The notes under the pieces were generated by a model. The model was not told where the DNA came from. It did no database searches and worked only from the letters and a program-made list of their open reading frames with translations. 64,000 nt of DNA, taken from contig NW_026110541.1 in NCBI RefSeq assembly GCF_024679095.1, positions 704,667 through 768,666 of the forward strand, written 5' to 3'. A program made the translations under genes and the position numbers. This stretch comes from Eriocheir sinensis (lineage: Eukaryota > Arthropoda > Malacostraca > Decapoda > Varunidae). Positions 48,593 through 64,000 of this stretch are shown here, piece by piece (positions within the stretch are counted from its first letter, which is position 1; each line of letters starts with the position of its first letter).

Positions 48593-49517
48593 TAGAATAA
48601 TGTAAAATCGTATCAAAATAGGTACACAGAATATCAATAAAATAAATTAAATTTGTATGAAAATAAAGATGCAAAATACCCATCAGATAAAGCTTTTTTT
48701 TTTTAAATACATATACAAAAATACACATAGAATAGTTAAATTTGTATTAAAATTAATATACAAAATGCACACATACAATAGGGTAAATTTGTATTGAAAA
48801 AAAAAAACGCAAAATACAAATAAAACAGTGTAAATTTGTTTCAAAATATATATACGAATACACATAAAATAACGTAGATTTCTATAGAAATATATATACA
48901 AAATACACATGAAATTATGTAAATACGTATAAAAATATATATATAAAATACATATTAAGTAATGTAAATTCGTGACAAAATAAATAAACAAAATATCATG
49001 AAAAGAATGTGTATGTGTATGAAAATAAATAATAGATAATAAATTTGTATGTAATATATATGCAAGATACACATTAAATAATGTATATAAAAAATATATA
49101 CAAAAACAAATTGAATAATGTAAAATCGTGTCAAAATAAATACGAATATTAATAAAATAATGTAAATTTGTATGAAAATAAAGAGGCAAAATTCCCATCA
49201 AATAGCGCATTTCTTATAAAATATATATACCAAAATACACATAAATATTTAAATTTGTATTGAAATAAATATACAAAATGCACATACAATAAGGTAAACT
49301 TCTGTTGAAAGAGATATGCAAAATACATATAAAAATTGTAAATTTGTTTCAAAATATATATACGAATACACATAAAATAACGTATTTCTATAAAAATATA
49401 TACAAAATACACATAAAATTAAGTAAATACGTATAAAAAATGTAAACAAAATACATAAAATAATATAAATTGAAACAAAATAAATAAACAAAATACCAAT
49501 AAAAGAATGTGTATTTG
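48593..49517 (-). repeat. Satellite block, inverted
   Basis: Minus orientation, collinear with 59217-60080, with the same agataaag monomer and the aataaataatagataata cassette. Confidence 0.85.
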
Positions 49518-53829
<4,312 letters not shown>

Positions 53830-54149
53830 TATACAAAAAAACACAAAAATAATTTAAATTTGTATGAAAATAAATATACAAAATACACATAAAATTAGGT
53901 AAATTTGTATTGAGATACATATACAAAATACACTTAAGATAATGTAAATTTGAATGAAATTATATAAACAAATACACTTAAAATAACGTTAATTTGTATA
54001 AAATATATATAAAAAATACACATTAAATAATGAAAATATGTATAAAAAAATATATAGAAACACAAATAGTATAATATAAAATCGTATCAAAATATATACA
54101 CAGAATATTAATAAAATAATGTACATTTGTATGAAAACTAAGGTGCAAA
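53830..54149 (-). repeat. Short inverted satellite block
   Basis: Minus orientation, near-identical to 35487-35810 and 58295-58615. It ends within aaggtgcaaaaataca before turning plus. Confidence 0.85.
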
Positions 54150-57100
54150 AATACAAATACACATTCTTTTATTGGTATTTTGTTTATTTATTTTAAATCG
54201 AATTTACATTATTTTATGTGTATTTTGTATACATTTTTTTATACGTATTTACTTAATTTTATGTGTATTTTGTATATATATTTTTATAGAAATCTACGTT
54301 TTTTTATTTGTATTCGCATATATATTTTGAAACAAATTTACATTGTTTTATATGTATTTTTGCATATCTCTTTCAATACAAATTTACCTTATTGTATGTG
54401 CATTTTGTATATTTATTTCAATACAAATTTAAAAATTTTATATGTATTTTGGTAGATATATTTTTATAAGAAATGCGCTATTTTATGGGAATTTTGCATC
54501 TTTATTTTCATACAAATTTACATTATTTTATTAATATTCGGTGTATTTATTTTGATACGAATTTACATTATTCTATTTGTTTTTTGTATATACTTTTTTA
54601 TACATATTTACATTATTTAATGAGTATCTTGCATATATATTTTATACAAATTTATTATCTATTATCTATTTTTATACAAATACACATTCTTTACATGATA
54701 TTTTGTTTATTTATTTTGACACGAATTTACATTATTTGATATGTATTTTGTATATATATATTTTTATACGTATTTACATAATTTCATATGTACTTTGTAT
54801 ATATATTTATATATAAATCTAATTTATTTTATGTGTATTCGTATATATATTTTGAAACAAATTTACATTGTTTTATATGTATTTTTGAATATCTCTTTTA
54901 ATACAAATTTACCTTACTGTATATGCATTTTGTATATTTATTTCAATACAAATTTAAATATTTTGTGTATTTTGGTATATTTATTTTTATAAAAAATGCG
55001 ATAGTTTTTGGGAATTTTGCATCTTTATTTTCAAACAAATTTACATTATTTTATTGATATTCTGTGTATTTATTTTGATACAATTTTACATTATTCTATT
55101 TGTTTTTTGTATATATTTTTTTATACACATTTACATTATTTAATGTGTATCTTGCATATATATTTTATAAAAATCTACGTTATTTTAAGTGTATTTGTTT
55201 TTATATTTTCATTTAAATTTACATTTATTTTCATTCGAAATTACATTATTTTATGTGTATTTTGTATACACTTTTTATACGTATTTACTTAATTTTATGT
55301 GTATTTTGTATTTATATTTTATAGAAATCTACGTTTTTTATTTGTATTCGTATATATATTTTGAAACAAATTTACATTGTTTTATATGTATTTTTGCATT
55401 TCTCTTTCAATACAAATTTACCTTATTGTATTTGCATTTTGTATATTTATTTCAATGCAAATTTAAATATTTTATATGTTTATTTTGGTATATATATTTT
55501 ATAAGAAATGCGCTATTTTATGGGAATTTTGCATCTTTATTTTCATACAAATTTACATTATTTTATTAATATTCGGTGTATTTATTTTGATACGATGTTA
55601 CATTATTCTATTTGTTTTTTGTATATACTTTTTTATACATATTTACATTATTTAATGTGTATCTTGCATATATATTTTATACAAACTTATTATCTATTAT
55701 CTATTTTCATACAAATACAAATTCTTTTCATGATATTTTGTTTATTTATTTTGACACGAATTTACATTATTTGATATGTATTTTGTATATATATTTTTAT
55801 ACGTATTTACATAATTTCATATGTATTTTGTATATATATTTCTATAGAAATCTACTTTATTTTATGTGTATTCGTATATATATTTTGAAACAAATTTACA
55901 TTGTTTTATATGTATTTTTGAATATCTCTTTCAGTATAAATTTACCTTACTGTATATGCATTTTGAATATTTATTTCAATACAAATTTAAATATTTTATG
56001 TGTATTTTGGTAAATATATTTTTATAAAAAATGCGAAAATTTTTGGGAATTTTGCATCTTTATTTTCATACAAATTTACATTATTTTATTGATATTCTGT
56101 GTATTTATTTTGATACGATTTTACATTATTCTATTTGTTTTTTGTATATATATTTTTTATACACATTTACATTATTTAATGTGTATCTTGCATATATATT
56201 TTATACAAATTTACGTTATTTAAGTGTATTTGTTTATATATTTTCATTCAAATTTACATTATTTGATGTGTATTTTGTATATGTATTTCAATACAAATTT
56301 ACCTAAATTTATGTGTATTTTGTATATTTCTTTTCAAACAAATTTAAATTATTTTTGTGTATTTTTGTATATACTTTTATACAAATTTAAGTTATTTTAT
56401 GTACGCATTTTCATTATTTAGTTTGTGTTTTGTATATATATTTTTTTGCAAATTTACTTTATTTTATGTGCACTTTTGTACATATATTTTTATATTAATT
56501 TGCGTTAATTGTATATGTTTTCTCATACAAATTTACATTATTTTATTGCTATTTTGTTTATTTATTTTGATACGAATTACATGATTATATGTGTATTTTG
56601 CAGATATTTTTTATACGTATTTACATTACTTAATGTGTATTTTGTTTATATATTTTTAAACAAATCTACGTTATTATATGTATTTGTATAAATATTTTGA
56701 TACAGATTTACATTATTTTATGTATTTTGTATGTACATTTTAAATCAAATTTAGCTTATTTTAGCTGTATTTTGTATATATATTTTCATACAAATTTAAT
56801 TACTTCTGTGAATTTTTGTCTATAGTTTTATACAAATTTACGATATTTTATGTGTATTTTGGATATTTATATTTATACAAATACACATTCTTTTACTGAT
56901 ATTTTGTTTATTTATTTTGATACGATTTTTATGTACTTTTTGTATTCATTTTTTTATACGTATTTACTTCATTTTATGTGTACATATTTTTATAGAAATC
57001 TACGTTATTTTATGTGTATTCGTATATATATATTTTGAAACAAATTTACATTGTTTTATATGTATTTTGCATATCTATTTCAATACAAATTTACCTTATT

Positions 57101-57649
57101 GTATGTGCATTTTTCTTATTTATTTTAATACAAATTTTAATATTTTATGTGTATTTTGGTATATATATTTTTATAAAAAATGCGTTATTTTATGGCTATT
57201 TTTCATCTTTATTTTCATACACATTTACATTATTTTATTAATATTCTGTGTAGTTATTGTTGATACGATTATACATTATTCTATTTGTGTTTTGTATATA
57301 TTTTTTTATACATATTTACATTATTTAATGTTTATTTTGTAAATATATTTGATACAAATTTACGTCATTTTAAGTGTACATGTTTATATATTTTCATTCA
57401 AATTTCCATTATTTTGTGTATTTGTATATGTATTTCAATACAAATTTACCTAATTTTATGTGTATTTTGTATATTTATTTTCATACAAATTTGAATTATT
57501 TTTGTGTATTTTTGTATATAGTTTTATACAAACTTAGGTTATTTTATGAGTATTTTGTATATCTATTTTCATACAAATACACATTCTTTTATTGATATTT
57601 TGTTTATTTATTTTGACGAGAATTTAAATTATTTAATGTGTATTTTGTA
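54150..57649 (+). repeat. Satellite block with 1035-bp tandem higher-order repeat
   Basis: Plus orientation. The rare variant aaatgcgcta is at 54471 and again at 55506, a 1035-bp period equal to 23 monomers of 45 bp. The neighbouring variants (cggtgtatttattttg, ttattatctattatct, acatgatattttg) repeat at the same distance. A third, diverged copy of the unit starts after about 56340. Confidence 0.88.
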
Positions 57650-57671
57650 TATATATATATATATATATATT
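57650..57671. repeat. Short (TA)n tract 10
   Basis: About 22 bp of TA, only slightly longer than a normal monomer core, and the counterpart of the 123-bp tract at 50368. Confidence 0.85.
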
Positions 57672-58294
57672 TTTATACGTATTTACATCATTTCATGTGT
57701 ATTTTGTATATATATTTCTATAGAAATCTACGTTATTTTATGTGTATTCGTATATATATTTTGAAACAAATTTACACTTTTATGTGCATTTTGTATATTT
57801 TTTCAATACAAATTTACCTTATTGTACGTGCATTTTGTATATTAATTTTAATACAAATTTAATTATTCTATGTGTATTCTTGTATATGTATTTTTAAAAA
57901 AATATGTTTTATTTTATGGGTATTTTGCATCTTTATTTTCATACAAAATTACATTATTTTATTGATATTCTGTGTATTTATTTTGATACGATTTTACATT
58001 ATTCTATGTATATTTTGTATATCTATTTTATACAAATGTACGTTATTTTATGTGAATTTGTTTTCATTTCATACAAATTTACATTATTTTATGTGTATTT
58101 TGTACATGTATTTAAATACAAATTTAACTAATTATATGTGTATTTTGTATATCTATTTTCATACAAATTGAAATTTATTTTGATACGAATTTTTTTTTTT
58201 TAGGTGTATTTGATATAAATATTTTTATACTTATTTACATAATTTTATATGTATTTTGAATATATATTATCATAGAAATTTACTCTATATTCTT
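57672..58294 (+). repeat. Satellite block
   Basis: Plus orientation. It follows 986-1616 but loses several monomers near 58177 (caaattgaaatttattttgatacg), then ends at the recurrent actctatat junction. Confidence 0.85.
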
Positions 58295-58714
58295 ATACAA
58301 AAAATCACAAAAAATTTAAATTTGTGAAAATAAATATACAAAATACACATAAAATTAAATGATTTGTATTTAAATACATATACAAAATACAATTAAAATA
58401 ATGTAAATTTGATTGAAATTATATTAACAAATACACTTAAAATAACGTTAATTTGTATAAAATATATATAAAAAATACACATTAAATAATGAAAAAATGT
58501 ATAAAAAAATATACTCCAAACACAAATAGTATAATATAAAATCGTATCAAAATATGTACACAGAATAATAATAAAATAATGTACATTTGTATGAAAACTA
58601 AGATACAAAATACCTATAAAATAACATTTTTATAAAATTATATATACCAAATACACATAAAATATTTGAATTTGTATTAAAATAAATATACAAATCTAAA
58701 TACAATAAAGTAAA
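58295..58714 (-). repeat. Short inverted satellite block
   Basis: Minus orientation, third copy of the string that follows the junction at 35487 and 53830, with more small deletions. The switch to plus is within taaatttaaatttaaat at about 58715. Confidence 0.82.
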
Positions 58715-59216
58715 TTTAAATTTAAATATTTTGTGTATTTTTGTATATAGTTTGATACAAATTTAGGTTATTTATGTGTATTTTCTATATCTATTTTCAT
58801 ACAAATACACATTTTTATTGATATTTTGTTTATTTATTTTGACATAATTTACATTATTTAATATGTATATTGTATATATATTTTTATACGTATTTACATC
58901 ATTTCAAGTGTATTTTGTATAGTTTTAAACAAATTTATATTATTTAATGTGTATTTTGTATATATATATTTATACAAATACACATTCTTTTATTGGTATT
59001 TTGTTTATTTATTTTGATACTAATTTACATTATTTTATGTGTATTTTGTATACATTTTTTATACGTATTTACTTAATTTTATGTGTATTTTGTATATATA
59101 TTTTTATAGAAATCTACCTTATTTCATGTGTATTCGTATAAATATTTTGAAACTAATTTACATTGTTTATATGTATTCTGCATATCTATTTTTAGGTATT
59201 CTGTATTTATTTTTGT
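58715..59216 (+). repeat. Satellite block
   Basis: Plus orientation, ending at tatttttgttatacatag (59208-59225), the same inverted junction as at 48578. Confidence 0.84.
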
Positions 59217-61144
59217 TATACATAGAATAATGTAAAATCGTATCAAAATAAGTACACAGAATATCAATAAAATAATTTAAATTTGTATGAAAATAAAGAT
59301 GCAAAATACCCATAAGATAAAGAATATTTTTTTTAAAAATACATATACAAAAATACACATAGAATAATTAAATTTGTATTAAAATTAATATACAAAATGC
59401 ACAAACGCAAAATACAAATAAAACATTGTAAATTTGTTTCAAAATATATATACGAATACACATAAAATAACGTAGATTTCTATAGAAATATATATAAAAA
59501 ATAGACATGAAATTATGTAAATACGTATAAAAATATATACAAAATACATATTAAATAATGTAAATTCATTAATCAAAATAAATAAACTATATATAATGAA
59601 AAGAATGTGTATTTGTATGAAAATAAATGATACATAATAAATTTGTATGAAATATATATGCAAGATATACATTAAATAATGTAAATATGTATAAAAAATA
59701 TATATATACAAAAAACAAATAGAATAATGTAAGATCGTATCAAAATAAATACACAGATATTAATAAAATAATGTAAATTGTATGAAAATAAAGATAAAAT
59801 TCCCATCACCAAAATACACATAAAATATTTAAATTGTGTTGAAATAAATATGAATGCACATACAATAATTAAACTTCTATTGAAAGAGATATGCAAAATA
59901 CATATAAAACAATGTAAATTTGTTTCAAAATATATATACGAATACATAAAATAACGTAGATATCTATAAAATATTATACAAAATTCACATAAAATTGGTA
60001 AATACGTATAAAAAATATAAACAAAATACACATAAAATAATATAAATTCGAAACAAAATAAATAAACAAAATACCGAATAAAAGAATGTGTATTTGTATA
60101 AATATAAATGTACAAAATACACATACAAAATAAACATAAAATAAAGAAATTTTAATGAAATATATGCAAAATACACATAAAATAAAGTAAATTTATATGA
60201 AAATATATACAAATACACATAAAATACCATGAATTTGTATAAAATTATATATTCAAAATAAATATTAAATAATATAAATGCGTATAAAATATATATATAA
60301 AAGTACATATAAACTAATGTAAATTCGTATCAAAAACAACAAAATACCAATAAAATAATATATATTTGAATGAAAATAGATTTACAAAATACATAACATA
60401 ACTAAAATTTATTGAAATATATACAAAAATACATAAAAATAATTAGATTTTGTATGAAAATAGATATTTAAAATACACATAAAAACTAGGTAAATTTCTT
60501 TTGAAATATATATACAAAATACCCATAAAATATTGTAAATTGTGTCAAAATATATAAACAAATACACATAAAATAACGTAAATTTGTTTGAAAAATATAT
60601 ACAAAATACTCATAGAATAATGTCAAATCGTATCAAATGAATGAGCAGAATATCAATAAAATAACGTAAATATGTATGAAAATAAAGATGCATAATACCC
60701 ATAAAATAAAGCATATTTTATAAAATACATATACAAAATACACATAGAATAATTAAATTTGTATTAAAATTAATATACAAAATGCATATACAATAAGAAT
60801 AAATTTGTATTGAAAAAATATGCAAATACACATCAAAGTGTAACTTTGTTTAAAAATCTATGCGAATCACATAATATAACGTAGATTTCTATAGAAATAT
60901 ATACAAAATACACATGAAATGATGTAAATACGTATAAAAATATATATACAAAATACATTAAATAATTTAAACTCTCGTCAAAATAAATAAACAAAATATC
61001 AATAAAAGAACGTGTATTTGTATGAAAATAGATACAAAATACTCATTAAATAACTTAAGTTTGTATAAAACTATATACAAAAATACACAAAAATAATTTA
61101 AATTTGTATGAAAATAAATATTCAAAATACACATAAAATTATTT
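59217..61144 (-). repeat. Satellite block, inverted
   Basis: Minus orientation. The left part is collinear with 48593-49517. 60110-60700 matches the reverse complement of 40510-40990 and also 37400-37700. Single-base deletions become common here. Confidence 0.83.
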
Positions 61145-61257
61145 AGTATATCTATTTTATACAAATGTACGTTATTTTATGTGAATTTGTTTTCATTTCA
61201 TACAAATTTACATTATTTATGTGTATTTTGTACATATAGTAAATACAAATTTAACTA
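61145..61257 (+). repeat. 113-bp satellite sliver
   Basis: Plus orientation, two and a half monomers with gtgaatttgttttcattt, matching 1256-1350. It is bounded on both sides by minus blocks. Confidence 0.8.

Positions 61258-64000
<2,743 letters not shown>

Overview
This window is almost entirely non-coding satellite DNA from a eukaryote, very probably a decapod crustacean. It is extremely AT-rich and consists of a roughly 45-bp monomer, its diverged variants, long (TA)n tracts, and two ordinary-composition islands. One island (about 17219-19440) is a broken Jockey-type non-LTR retrotransposon on the minus strand. The other (about 44223-44608) is a tRNA-derived SINE on the plus strand. The decapod guess rests on my recognising the LINE protein type and the SINE head from crab and shrimp genomes, and on AT-rich satellites being classically known in crabs. 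No search was run.

The monomer, on its T-rich strand, reads acaaatttacattatttta, then tgtgtattttgtatatatat, then tttcat. It is 45 bp, 6 of 45 bases are G or C, and it contains no TAA, TAG or TGA. Because 45 is a multiple of three, all three frames of the T-rich strand stay open across tandem monomers. The many Tyr/Phe/Ile/Cys-rich open frames of 60-230 codons in the satellite are therefore artefacts of the repeat. I annotate none of them as a gene.

The satellite is a mosaic of more than fifty blocks. The T-rich strand switches between plus and minus about forty times. In the feature list, strand '+' on a satellite block means the T-rich monomer strand is the plus strand. Monomer variants occur in a fixed order and form higher-order repeats; clear tandem examples have periods of 931 bp (1-1616) and 1035 bp (54270-56340). 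Several multi-kilobase segments recur, and identical inversion junctions recur, some in both orientations. The inversions are therefore old building blocks that were later copied. The (TA)n tracts arise at the TATATATA core of the monomer, and some have short paralogous counterparts in this same window.

Region by region: 1-17218 is satellite with three long TA tracts and many inversions. The LINE fragment occupies 17219-19440 and sits at an orientation break. 19441-44222 is satellite, including the longest uniform block (29731-35486). The SINE lies at 44223-44608, inside a satellite segment that has uninterrupted paralogues. 44609-64000 is satellite, and the last 2 kb are notably indel-rich. 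There is no evidence of a host gene, operon, CRISPR array or rRNA, and the only tRNA-like sequence is the SINE head.
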